DNA of 11,387 nucleotides from Pseudorhodobacter sp. (GCA_014378345.1 JACMNW010000405.1:1-11387); one strand, 5' to 3'; shown: positions 1-7,095, counted from the first letter of the stretch. Translations and numbers: made by a program. The notes: generated by a model from the letters alone, not told the origin.

Positions 1-293
1 ACCGCGCGGTTAGGGCCGTGCCCGACACTGGAGATCTGTCACCCATCGCTGACCCCTTGGCTCTGCGTGACGATTTGGAACATGCGGCGGGCCTTTTGCG
101 GTCTGATCCCGGCCCCGGAAAACGCAGCTACGTGGCGGGCTTTGTTGCAGGCATTGCCCTGTCTTCGGGCGATCAGGCGCTGGCCGCCGCGGCCAACAGT
201 CTGGCCGATGCGCAGGGGATGGACGGGCTGCGCAGCTTGTTGGATGCACGCCTCAAATCATCAAAAGGCGCGTTTGGGGCAGGCCGAACTTGA
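1..293 (+). CDS. Unrecognised protein, 3' end of a gene entering from the left edge
   Basis: The frame is open from the first complete codon at position 3 to a TGA at 291-293, giving about 96 residues. Codon choice is what a real gene here would show: many third positions are G or C, and the protein is rich in Ala, Leu, Gly and Asp with the look of a soluble helical C-terminus. A GTG at 18 could start a 91-residue protein, but the only purine-rich stretch before it (AGGG) is just two bases away. I therefore favour a gene truncated by the window edge. I see no motif, signal peptide or membrane segment and do not recognise the family. It converges on the DUF1501 remnant, 16 bases away, with no clear terminator between them. 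Confidence 0.55.
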   Translation, partial: RAVRAVPDTGDLSPIADPLALRDDLEHAAGLLRSDPGPGKRSYVAGFVAGIALSSGDQALAAAANSLADAQGMDGLRSLLDARLKSSKGAFGAGRT

Positions 294-309
294 CCCGGCA
301 CCTAGGCCG

Positions 310-447
310 CTAAATCAGTGGGTCCGATGCCGCCCAAACCAGCCGGGTTAAACCTGCCAAGGATTTCCGCTGAACACCCGCCGCAGTATGCGCCGCCGCA
401 GAACACCCAAGTATCGCAGTGCCACGCAGAAAAAGTCGTCGATCCAT
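310..447 (-). pseudogene. DUF1501 family remnant (N-terminal Tat signal, rest lost)
   Basis: The ATG at 447-445 opens a 45-residue frame ending at TAG 312-310. It begins MDRRLFLRGTAILGCSAAA, a twin-arginine signal (RRxFL) followed by a hydrophobic stretch, as at the start of DUF1501 proteins. Intact members are several hundred residues long and exported by the Tat system; their biochemical role is poorly defined. Here the family body is missing. The last 20 or so residues read like an unrelated or frameshifted tail, although their ending could be a trace of the original C-terminus brought close by a large internal deletion. An AGGAG at 459-455 sits seven bases before the ATG, and the start lies four bases beyond the stop of the decayed DUF1800 gene, so the old coupled layout survives. 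Family assignment rests on the signal motif plus the DUF1800 neighbour. Confidence 0.55.
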
Positions 448-450
448 CAC

Positions 451-1159
451 TTATCTCCTGTTGAATTCTGCGGATGCAAGCACAAGCCCCACCTCTTCGC
501 GCAGCGTTTCCGCCCGCGTTGCGGCCCAAATTAGATTTTTGCTGGCCCTTGGCCCCAAGGCATTAGCGGCCAGCGTTTGCGGGTCTGGCAAATCCGGCAA
601 TATCTGCACGGGCACATCCATCGCCCAGTTGATCCGCGCGGCCAGCCCTGCAGGGTTTATCCAAGCACCGTCTCCTCCCCCCCCCGGATCCGCTCGTCGC
701 GGCTTATGCACGGAACCCTTGTCAGGGTCTACCGCCAACCCGGTCAGCAATTCCGCCATCTGGCGCACATCGGTTTCAGAATAACCCGCATCCACGCCAA
801 GTTTTTGAAGTTTCGCGGGCAAGGTTTTCGTTCAACCCTTTGTTTACTTTCGCCCCGCACGCGATGTGGGCCCAATGACAGCACGTGATCCAGATACACC
901 AGCATCGCCGGATGCAGCGTCACAGCTTGCAGCATATCAGCCGCTTTTTACTGGGGTCTTTTTTCTGCGCTTTGCGCCGAACTTCCACCGCGCGCAACAA
1001 GGGCAAAGCTTGTGCAAACCCCATGCCGGGGTGGCGCGTGATCATCTCATCGGGCAAGGTTAGCGCCGCCAACATCGCCCCCGTATCCTACGGCGCACCA
1101 TCCGGCACAGGCAACCCGTAACCAAACCGAAACGCAATCGTTGTGGGGTCTTGGGCCAT
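451..1159 (-). pseudogene. DUF1800 family pseudogene (stop, frameshifts, internal deletions)
   Basis: The pieces of a DUF1800 protein lie in family order but in three reading frames. An ATG at 1159, with AAAGGA at 1172-1167 before it, opens a start containing AFRFGYGL. Codon 24 is an in-frame TAG (1090-1088). The same frame continues with MLAALTLPDEMITRHPGM and a basic helix to about 944. A second frame from about 941 gives ADMLQAVTLHPAMLVYLDH, the first frame returns for GLNENLARE near 838-812, and a third frame runs from 822 to the TAA at 453-451, ending in VGLVLASAEFNRR, a typical DUF1800 C-terminus. Only about 709 bp remain, whereas I expect roughly 450 codons. The segment after the basic helix and a large part before the C-terminus are missing. 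A run of nine C at 677-685 lies in the decayed region. The function of the family is uncertain. Confidence 0.85.
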
Positions 1160-1235
1160 TGCAATGTCCTTTGGTTGCAGCCACGGGGGCCTTATCACCG
1201 TGAAGCATTAACGCGGGCCGCGAAGAATTCCGTTG

Positions 1236-1718
1236 TTAGCGATCAAACCGGAAATCTGAGGGATACCAATGAAGCCCATCAAAATCAGCCTTGCCCAATT
1301 CCACCCCGGCTTGGCGCAGGGCTGCATAGCCCATGGTCAGGTGGAAAAAGAAATTCGGCATCCCAAACAAATGCAGATACTCAGCGCCCGTCTGTTCCAA
1401 ATCGGCAAACCCGGCCCGGTGTTGGATAATCCGCTCCTCCGCGCCTGCGAAATCTGCGGCTTTCATCGCCCCCAGATGCGCGCGCGCTACCGCCATGCGG
1501 GGGGCAAGCGCTTGCGGCAGGTCTGGAATCTCCAGCCCCGCCAAGGGGTAGACTGTGCGCATGGCTAACGCCGCCGCCGTGGAAAAGTGCTGCGCCACGG
1601 TAAACCCGTCGGCAATCTGCGCCGCCATCCCCTCTGCCCCCGCCTTTTCCACCATTCCAGCCACCTGTGCCAGGTAATGCCGAAAGACAGGAACCGAGGC
1701 GGAATAGAGGGGCGGCAT
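1236..1718 (-). CDS. DUF1993 family protein
   Basis: This 160-residue protein has the length and character of the DUF1993 family, small soluble helical proteins without an established biochemical function. The best marker is the C-terminal block at residues 120-148, containing MPNFFFHLTMGYAALRQAGV and then LGKADFDG, which matches the family's conserved Pro-Asn-Phe-hydrophobic-Phe-His segment. There is no signal peptide or membrane span. I chose the ATG at 1718 over the TTG one codon upstream because AAAGGAGAG at 1730-1722, inside the last codons of aspS, is the only Shine-Dalgarno in range. The ATG shares its A with the aspS stop (TGATG), so the gene is almost certainly cotranscribed and translationally coupled with aspS. 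A functional link to tRNA charging does not follow. Downstream, 76 bp separate it from the DUF1800 pseudogene. Confidence 0.85.
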   Translation of the reverse strand: MPPLYSASVPVFRHYLAQVAGMVEKAGAEGMAAQIADGFTVAQHFSTAAALAMRTVYPLAGLEIPDLPQALAPRMAVARAHLGAMKAADFAGAEERIIQHRAGFADLEQTGAEYLHLFGMPNFFFHLTMGYAALRQAGVELGKADFDGLHWYPSDFRFDR

Positions 1719-3754
1719 CAACTCTCCTTTGGGACCACGCGCAGGTGCAGATCGCGCAGTTGTGCGCTTAACGGCTCTGACGGGGCGCCCATCAGCAGGT
1801 CTTCGGCGCGTTGGTTCATCGGGAACATAATCACCTCGCGGATGTTCGCCTCATCGGCCAGCAACATCACGATGCGGTCAATCCCCGCCGCACAACCGCC
1901 ATGCGGCGGTGCGCCATATTTAAACGCCTTGACCATGCCGCCAAAGCGTTTTTCCACTTCCGACGCGGGGTAGCCCGCAAGTTCAAACGCTTTGAACATG
2001 ATCTCCGGCTTATGGTTACGGATACCGCCACTGATCAACTCATACCCGTTGCAGGCCAGATCATACTGATAGGCATAAACCGCAAGCGGATCACCGCTTA
2101 ACGCTTCCATTCCACCCTGGGGCATTGAGAACGGGTTGTGGCTAAAATCAATCTTGCCCTCATCGGTTTTCTCATACATCGGGAAATCGACGATCCAGGC
2201 GAATTTGAAGCAATTCTGTTCGGTGAGGTTAAGTTCACGCCCAATTTCGTTGCGCGCCCGGCCAGCGACGGCTTCGAACTGATCCGGGCGACCACCGAGG
2301 AAGAAGGCGGCATCGCCTTCTCCCAGACCAAGTTGGCGACGGATTGCCTCGGTTCGCGAAGGGCCGATGTTTTTTGCCAGTGGGCCGGCAGCTTCGTCTT
2401 TAGAATAGTAAGCGTTCACGAGTAGACCTAGACGATCAAAGTTTTCCTCGTGCATCGCTTCCGCCATTTCAGCAATAGCTTGTTGCATTACGGATGCTGC
2501 TTCTTGATCGGTCAGATTGATTTCATCTAATTCTGATTGCAGCTTATCCCATGCCTCGATCAAGTTTTCTCTAGATGCTGCGTCGCGTTGTTGTCCAAAC
2601 ATTGAGTCAATGAGATCAGCCAAAGGAGCCATTGCCTCGATGATTTTCCATGCGGGGTTGTCAGGGCTCTTCTTCCTCCAGAAGATATACCCCATCCCCG
2701 GCAGCCCTTCCTTCTGCGCAAACGCATTCATCCGGTCACAGAATTTACGGCTGCCACCAGTCGGGGCTGGAATGGCGCGGATTTCGGTGCCCTCATTCTC
2801 CAACAATTTCGCGAAAATCGCAAAGCCGGACCCCGCGAAATGCTCGCTCACTTCCTGCATTTTGATCGGGTTGCGCAGGTCGGGCTTGTCTGACCCATAC
2901 CATTTCAACGAATCCCGATAGGCGATCTTCGTCCAATCGGAATAGGTCTTCTTCTCCGGCGCGAATTCCTCAAAAATCCCCTGCACCACAGGCTGCACGG
3001 CGGCGAAGACATCATCTTGTTCGACAAAACTCATCTCGATATCAAGCTGATAGAAATCAGTGGGGCTGCGGTCCGCCCTTGGATCTTCATCGCGGAAACA
3101 CGGTGCTATCTGGAAATAGCGGTCAAACCCTGCCACCATGATCAGCTGCTTGAACTGCTGCGGTGCCTGCGGCAGGGCGTAGAACTTGCCGGGGTGCAGG
3201 CGCGATGGCACCAGAAAATCGCGCGCGCCTTCGGGCGATGATGCGGTGATGATCGGCGTCTGAAACTCGTTGAACCCCTGATCCCACATCCGGTTGCGGA
3301 TGGACCGCACGACGTTGGACCGCAGCATCATATTGGCATGCAGCTTTTCACGCCGCAGATCGAGGAAGCGGTAGGTCAGCCGGGTTTCTTCGGGATAATC
3401 CACATCGCCAAACACCGGCATCGGCAGATCGTCCGCCTGCCCCAGCACGGTGAACCCGGTTGCATAAACCTCAATCTCGCCCGTTGGCAGCTTGGGGTTG
3501 ACCAGTGACGTAGAACGCCCCTTCACCAGCCCGTCAATGCAAACAACCCATTCCGCACGCACGGTGTTCAGCCCGGCAAACGCTTCTGAATCGCTGTCTG
3601 CAATTACCTGCGTGATCCCGTAATGATCGCGCAAATCCAGAAACAACACCCCACCGTGATCGCGCACACGGTGCACCCAGCCCGACAGGCGAACGCTGTC
3701 GCCGACATGGGTTTTGTTCAGGTCGGCACAGGTATGGCTGCGATAAGCGTGCAT
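1718..3754 (-). CDS. aspS: Aspartyl-tRNA synthetase with a ~91-residue insertion in the GAD domain
   Basis: This cytoplasmic class II synthetase joins aspartate to tRNA-Asp using ATP. Residues 1-105 form the N-terminal OB-fold that reads the anticodon. The catalytic core carries motif 2 (FRDED, 220-224) and motif 3 (GAPPHGG, 614-620, then GIDR, 624-627), and the bacterial GAD domain lies roughly between residues 295 and 500. His33 in RDHGG is the residue found in enzymes that can also charge tRNA-Asn. The product is 678 residues against about 590 for the family. The excess is one segment near residues 363-453, listed separately; everything on both sides aligns normally. The ATG at 3754 has GGAG six bases upstream and gives the usual start MHAYRSHTC. 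A GTG at 3793 would add 13 residues but falls inside the predicted promoter. DUF1993 follows with a one-base overlap. Confidence 0.97.
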   Translation of the reverse strand: MHAYRSHTCADLNKTHVGDSVRLSGWVHRVRDHGGVLFLDLRDHYGITQVIADSDSEAFAGLNTVRAEWVVCIDGLVKGRSTSLVNPKLPTGEIEVYATGFTVLGQADDLPMPVFGDVDYPEETRLTYRFLDLRREKLHANMMLRSNVVRSIRNRMWDQGFNEFQTPIITASSPEGARDFLVPSRLHPGKFYALPQAPQQFKQLIMVAGFDRYFQIAPCFRDEDPRADRSPTDFYQLDIEMSFVEQDDVFAAVQPVVQGIFEEFAPEKKTYSDWTKIAYRDSLKWYGSDKPDLRNPIKMQEVSEHFAGSGFAIFAKLLENEGTEIRAIPAPTGGSRKFCDRMNAFAQKEGLPGMGYIFWRKKSPDNPAWKIIEAMAPLADLIDSMFGQQRDAASRENLIEAWDKLQSELDEINLTDQEAASVMQQAIAEMAEAMHEENFDRLGLLVNAYYSKDEAAGPLAKNIGPSRTEAIRRQLGLGEGDAAFFLGGRPDQFEAVAGRARNEIGRELNLTEQNCFKFAWIVDFPMYEKTDEGKIDFSHNPFSMPQGGMEALSGDPLAVYAYQYDLACNGYELISGGIRNHKPEIMFKAFELAGYPASEVEKRFGGMVKAFKYGAPPHGGCAAGIDRIVMLLADEANIREVIMFPMNQRAEDLLMGAPSEPLSAQLRDLHLRVVPKES
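2396..2668 (-). other. In-frame insertion segment within aspS (residues ~363-453)
   Basis: The conserved sequence breaks after GYIFWRKK (residues 355-362) and resumes at AAGPLAKNIGP (455-465); in relatives I remember, only a few residues separate these blocks. The 91 extra residues contain no stop or frameshift. They look like four amphipathic helices (about 368-386, 394-412, 416-435 and 437-450) and are strongly acidic, with 19 Asp/Glu against 6 Lys/Arg. By hand count, positions 2401-2640 hold 108 G+C in 240 bases (45%), against about 57-60% in flanking 60-base lines. Codon choice also differs: all six Gln are CAA, and two CTA, one TTA and one AGA occur. I saw no terminal inverted repeat, target duplication or intein motif. 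It resembles no domain I recognise. The exact edges are uncertain by a few residues. Confidence 0.8.
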
Positions 3755-3786
3755 TATAGGCTCCGGGTGTTGGCAAGGTCTTGCCG

Positions 3787-3815
3787 GATACACCCCTATG
3801 ATGGCTCGAAGTCAA
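3787..3815 (-). promoter_or_regulatory. Candidate housekeeping promoter of aspS
   Basis: On the minus strand TTGACT (3815-3810) and TGTATC (3792-3787) are separated by 17 bases. The -35 is one base off consensus; the -10 is poor, which is common in alphaproteobacteria. Transcription would start near 3780, leaving a leader of about 26 bases before the aspS ATG at 3754. Confidence 0.4.
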
Positions 3816-3832
3816 GGGCGGGCGGCGGGTAT

Positions 3833-3857
3833 GGAACCGGAATGCCTCTCATTCGTT
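3833..3857 (+). promoter_or_regulatory. EcfG-type (general stress response) promoter candidate for cfa
   Basis: GGAAC (3833-3837) and CGTT (3854-3857) are exactly 16 bases apart. This is a full match to the published alphaproteobacterial EcfG pattern, GGAAC, 16-17 bases, CGTT. It points toward cfa, with an expected start near 3864 and a leader of roughly 120 bases. Cyclopropane synthases are common stress genes. The caveat is that many Rhodobacterales lack the EcfG system, so another ECF sigma factor or chance remains possible. Confidence 0.45.
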
Positions 3858-3985
3858 AGGTAATCGCACATTTCCGTGCTATCCTCGTGAACGCTCTGGG
3901 CAGCGCCGCGCGTGCGGTTATACCAGCAGATGGGGACCAATTACGTACCAAGGCAACGCCTTGCGACCGCTAAGAGGTTTGAATT

Positions 3986-5236
3986 ATGTGGACAACCATT
4001 CTGAATAAAATGCTGGGCCAGTTGATCCGGCGCGGCGATCTGACCATTCATTTGCCCGATGGCACCGTGCAAAAGCACGGCGATGGTACCGGAAACGCGA
4101 TCACCGTCCGGGTGACTGATCCAGATTTGCCCGGTCGCATGGCCCGCAACCCCGATCTGGCATTGGGGGAGGCGTATGTTGACGGCACGCTAACCATCGA
4201 CCACGACGATCTGCACGGTTTTCTGGCGCTGGTCATCGCCAACACCAAAGGCGGCGGGGCGCAGGTCTGGTGGCGGCGCATGCAGAACGCGGCGAAGGTG
4301 ATGCTGCGCAGTGTCGGGCAGTTCAACACCGCCAAACGGTCTGCTGCCAATGTGGAACATCACTATGATCTGTCGGGCGAACTTTACGATTTGTTTCTTG
4401 ACGAAGATCGCCAATATTCCTGCGGATATTTTATTCATCCGGAAGACACGCTAGAACAGGCGCAAATTCAGAAAAAAGCCCACATCGCCGCGAAACTGTG
4501 CCTGAAGCCGGGGATGACCGTGCTGGATATCGGGTCTGGCTGGGGCGGCATGGCGATCACGCTGGCGCGCGACTATGGCGCAAAAGTTCTGGGCGTGACG
4601 CTTTCGCAGGAACAACACAAGGTGGCTACGCAGCGCGCCGCCGATGCAGGGCTTTCAGACCGCGTGTCGTTTCAACTGATTGATTATCGCCACCTGAAGG
4701 GCCAATTCGACCGCATCGTATCGGTTGGCATGTTTGAACATGTGGGTGTGCCGCATTACGGCGAATATTTCGCCCAAGTGAAAACCCTGTTGGCCCCGGA
4801 TGGCGTGGCATTGATTCACACCATCGGCCGCGCGGCCCCGCCCAGCACCACCAACCCTTGGATCGCCAAGCATATTTTCCCCGGCGGCTATGTGCCTGCC
4901 CTGTCTGAAATGTCGGCGGCAATGGAGAAATCAGGCCTTTGGCCAACGGATGTAGAGGTGTGGCGGCTGCATTACGCGCAAACCTTGGTGCACTGGTTGC
5001 AACGCTTTGACGCCAATATCGACAAGGTTCGTGCACTTTATGATGATCGGTTCTGCCGCATGTGGCGCTACTATCTGATCGCGTCGGAAATGACCTTCCG
5101 CGAAGGGCGGCAATGCGTGTTTCAAATGCAGCTGGCCCGCCGCCAGGATGCCGTGCCGCTGACGCGCGATTATATCACCGAAGGCTCACGCCCCGACTTG
5201 ACCGACAAAGACCGCTGGGATCAGGCCGCGCAGTGA
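3986..5236 (+). CDS. cfa: Cyclopropane-fatty-acyl-phospholipid synthase
   Basis: The enzyme transfers a methylene group from S-adenosylmethionine to cis double bonds of membrane phospholipid acyl chains, a modification tied to stress resistance. At 416 residues it has normal length. The N-terminal lipid-facing domain (about 1-110) is followed by the marker HHYDLSGELYDLFLD (125-139) and a Rossmann methyltransferase domain whose SAM loop is LDIGSGWGG (180-188). Residues matching the E. coli active site are present: Cys146 in YSCGYF, Glu251 in FEHVG, His278 in HTIG and Tyr330. No signal peptide is present, as expected for a peripheral cytoplasmic enzyme. AAGAGG at 3972-3977, eight bases before the ATG, supports the start. 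The gene stands alone, divergent from aspS, and its last 51 bp overlap the end of pabC on the other strand. Confidence 0.95.
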   Translation: MWTTILNKMLGQLIRRGDLTIHLPDGTVQKHGDGTGNAITVRVTDPDLPGRMARNPDLALGEAYVDGTLTIDHDDLHGFLALVIANTKGGGAQVWWRRMQNAAKVMLRSVGQFNTAKRSAANVEHHYDLSGELYDLFLDEDRQYSCGYFIHPEDTLEQAQIQKKAHIAAKLCLKPGMTVLDIGSGWGGMAITLARDYGAKVLGVTLSQEQHKVATQRAADAGLSDRVSFQLIDYRHLKGQFDRIVSVGMFEHVGVPHYGEYFAQVKTLLAPDGVALIHTIGRAAPPSTTNPWIAKHIFPGGYVPALSEMSAAMEKSGLWPTDVEVWRLHYAQTLVHWLQRFDANIDKVRALYDDRFCRMWRYYLIASEMTFREGRQCVFQMQLARRQDAVPLTRDYITEGSRPDLTDKDRWDQAAQ

Positions 5237-5836
5237 ATTACCCACCCAAAGTTGCACGCGGCCAAGATCGGCTGCGTGCAACACCGCTTCGCGTGCGGTG
5301 CCAGCGGTCAGCATTTCCGCCCGCAGTACGCCGGGCAACAATCCGCAGGTCAGTGGCGGCGTGCATAGCCCCTGCCCTGCATCGAAAAACACCGTGGTGA
5401 TCGACGCATCGCATACCTCACCACGTTCATTCAGAAAGATCACCTCATCCAACCCCGCCGCCAAATTGGCCCGCGCTGCATCATAAGCCGCCCGATTGGT
5501 GGATTTCACCAATAGCCATGGGTCGCCTGCCGACAGCCGCGCCGTAGCCAAGCCAACTGTCCATTGCGCCGCCTTGGCAGGCATCGCGGCAGCCATAACC
5601 TCAACTTTCTCCTTAGCATCCAGGGTTAGCCGAACACGCGCGGGTGCGTCACCCACTGCCCCCAACAATGCAGCGCGCACTGCGCCCAGATCGCAGGCCC
5701 AGCCCAGCATCGCGGCCGACGCCGCCAAGCGCGCCAGATGCAAATCCAGCCGCGCAAACTGCACGCCATCCCAGCCAAGCGTTTCGATCAGCCTTAGGCC
5801 CGGCGCGCCAGACCCTCGGCGAAGCGAGCCTTCCAT
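5186..5836 (-). CDS. pabC: Aminodeoxychorismate lyase (class IV aminotransferase fold)
   Basis: This is the PLP enzyme that splits 4-amino-4-deoxychorismate into p-aminobenzoate and pyruvate for folate synthesis. It is 216 residues long, rather short for the class IV aminotransferase fold. Lys111 in LVKSTNR sits where the PLP-binding lysine belongs. Family blocks LNERGEVCDASITTVFF (135-151), TPPLTCGLLPG (159-169) and the terminal NSLRGLIPA (200-208) are all present. I prefer the ATG at 5836 to that at 5851 because GGGAGGAGG lies just before it. It overlaps the end of pabB by 43 bases, and the order pabB-pabC makes assignment to this pathway rather than to a D-amino acid transaminase or branched-chain aminotransferase likely. 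Its 3' end overlaps cfa by 51 bp. Confidence 0.88.
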   Translation of the reverse strand: MEGSLRRGSGAPGLRLIETLGWDGVQFARLDLHLARLAASAAMLGWACDLGAVRAALLGAVGDAPARVRLTLDAKEKVEVMAAAMPAKAAQWTVGLATARLSAGDPWLLVKSTNRAAYDAARANLAAGLDEVIFLNERGEVCDASITTVFFDAGQGLCTPPLTCGLLPGVLRAEMLTAGTAREAVLHAADLGRVQLWVGNSLRGLIPAVFVGQVGA

Positions 5837-6936
5837 AGCGCCTCCTCCCATTCCCCGGCTGCCGTGCTGTCGTGCACCACACCGCCCCCTACGTTCATCG
5901 CCACGCGGCCGCCGTCAAACAGCCGCAAGGTGCGAATGGCCACATTAAACGACGCCCGCCCATCCGGGGCCATCCAGCCCATTGCGCCACAATAGGCCCC
6001 ACGGGCATGCGGTTCCACCTCACGAATAATCTCCATCGCGCGGATTTTTGGCGCGCCTGTGATCGACCCGCAGGGGAATAGCGCCGCCAGCAAATCACGC
6101 AAGCCCGGCTTGCCTAGCAGTTTCCCCACCACCCGGCTGGACATCTGATGCACCGTGGCAAAGGGTTCCACCTTGAACAATTCCGGAACCTTGACTGACC
6201 CGACTTCAGATAGCCGCGAGATATCGTTGCGTAGCAAATCGACGATCATCAGATTTTCCGCCCGGTCTTTTTCTGATGCCTGCAAAGCCGCCACCACCGC
6301 TGCATCACGTTCAGGGTCGGGATCACGCGGCGCTGTGCCCTTCATCGGGCGCGCAGAAATCTGGCCCGCCGCATCAACTGTAAAAAACAATTCCGGCGAC
6401 CGCGACACCACCACCGGCCCCTGCCCCAGATCGCAAAACACGCCGTGCCCAACCCGTTGCCGCGCCCTTAGCGCACCATACAGGCCCAGCGCCGTGCCGC
6501 GCGTTAACTGCGCCTGCATCGGGAAGGTCAGGTTGATCTGGTAACAATCGCCTGCCGTTATATAGGCAGCAACCTTTGCGAAAGCCGTATCATAGGCGGC
6601 CCGGCTGATTTTGGGGGTGGGCTCGCCCATAATGACATCACGCGCCTCTGCGCGCGCCCGGTCCATCACCGCGCCAGCATCACCCGGGCCTTCGTAAACG
6701 CCAAACGCCAAAAGCGGGCCTTCGCGCCCGTCTGGCATCAAATTTGCCAGTTTCGGCTCTAATGCATAACCCGCCTCATAGGCTACATATCCCGCAATCC
6801 AATGACCGGCAGCACGTGCGTAATCCAGTCTCACCAATGCGGGCTTTAAATCGGCGGGCTTCCAAACCACAACCGTTTTCAATGCCTGATCAAACAGAAC
6901 AGGTGCAGCGTCAGGGCCATTTTCGCACAAAATCAC
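5794..6936 (-). CDS. pabB: Aminodeoxychorismate synthase component I
   Basis: This chorismate-utilising enzyme aminates chorismate at C4 to 4-amino-4-deoxychorismate, using ammonia supplied by a glutaminase partner (PabA/TrpG) that is not in the window. The 380-residue protein carries the C-terminal catalytic domain in full: PMKGTAPRDPDPERD (197-211), DRAENLMIVDLLRND (224-238), TVHQMSS (261-267) and FPCGSITGAPKIRAMEII (287-304). Lys199 in PMKGT is diagnostic. PabB has Lys where anthranilate synthase has Ala, because it forms a covalent intermediate there. The N-terminal region is short, as in the compact PabB form. The start is GTG at 6936, with GAAGG nine bases upstream and an in-frame TGA at 6951-6949 excluding a longer protein. 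pabC follows with overlap. No clear promoter could be read upstream. Confidence 0.93.
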   Translation of the reverse strand: MILCENGPDAAPVLFDQALKTVVVWKPADLKPALVRLDYARAAGHWIAGYVAYEAGYALEPKLANLMPDGREGPLLAFGVYEGPGDAGAVMDRARAEARDVIMGEPTPKISRAAYDTAFAKVAAYITAGDCYQINLTFPMQAQLTRGTALGLYGALRARQRVGHGVFCDLGQGPVVVSRSPELFFTVDAAGQISARPMKGTAPRDPDPERDAAVVAALQASEKDRAENLMIVDLLRNDISRLSEVGSVKVPELFKVEPFATVHQMSSRVVGKLLGKPGLRDLLAALFPCGSITGAPKIRAMEIIREVEPHARGAYCGAMGWMAPDGRASFNVAIRTLRLFDGGRVAMNVGGGVVHDSTAAGEWEEALWKARFAEGLARRA

Positions 6937-7009
6937 CGGGAATTGCCTTCATCACGCACTACTTCAACATGGGTATCTAGCCTTTGATCTATGCCAATCC
7001 AGCGTGGCC

Positions 7010-7058
7010 GACCAGCCGATTTCCCCCGCCTGACCAGCCATTTCCGACGCCATTTTCC
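7010..7058. repeat. Three imperfect direct repeats in the pabB-permease divergent region
   Basis: GACCAGCCgATTTCC (7010-7024), GACCAGCCATTTCC (7032-7045) and GACGCCATTTTCC (7046-7058) are variants of one motif, with start-to-start spacings of 22 and 14 bases. They lie 73 bp from the pabB start and about 150 bp from the permease start. They could be binding sites for a regulator of either gene, but I cannot name one. Confidence 0.45.
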
Positions 7059-7095
7059 AGCCGCGTCTTGCCTGCTACACATTTGAAACAAATTA

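Noticed and set aside
419..784. A 121-codon plus-strand frame
   Set aside because: It is antisense to the DUF1800 pseudogene and DUF1501 start, whose family motifs are on the other strand.
1180..1206. A terminator after DUF1993
   Set aside because: A five-base-pair stem (CACGG/CCGTG) is present in the gap, but it is short, the loop is long and no U tract follows.
2396..2668. An intein or group I/II intron in aspS
   Set aside because: The segment is only about 91 codons, open throughout, and lacks intein splice-junction residues (no Cys/Ser start with a terminal His-Asn) or intron structure.
3755..3985. A Rhodobacter RpoE/ChrR-type promoter for cfa
   Set aside because: I looked for the TGATC core of that promoter class in this intergenic region and found none.
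4048..4350. A 100-codon minus-strand frame inside cfa
   Set aside because: Opposite a well-supported gene, with no start signal or recognisable motif.
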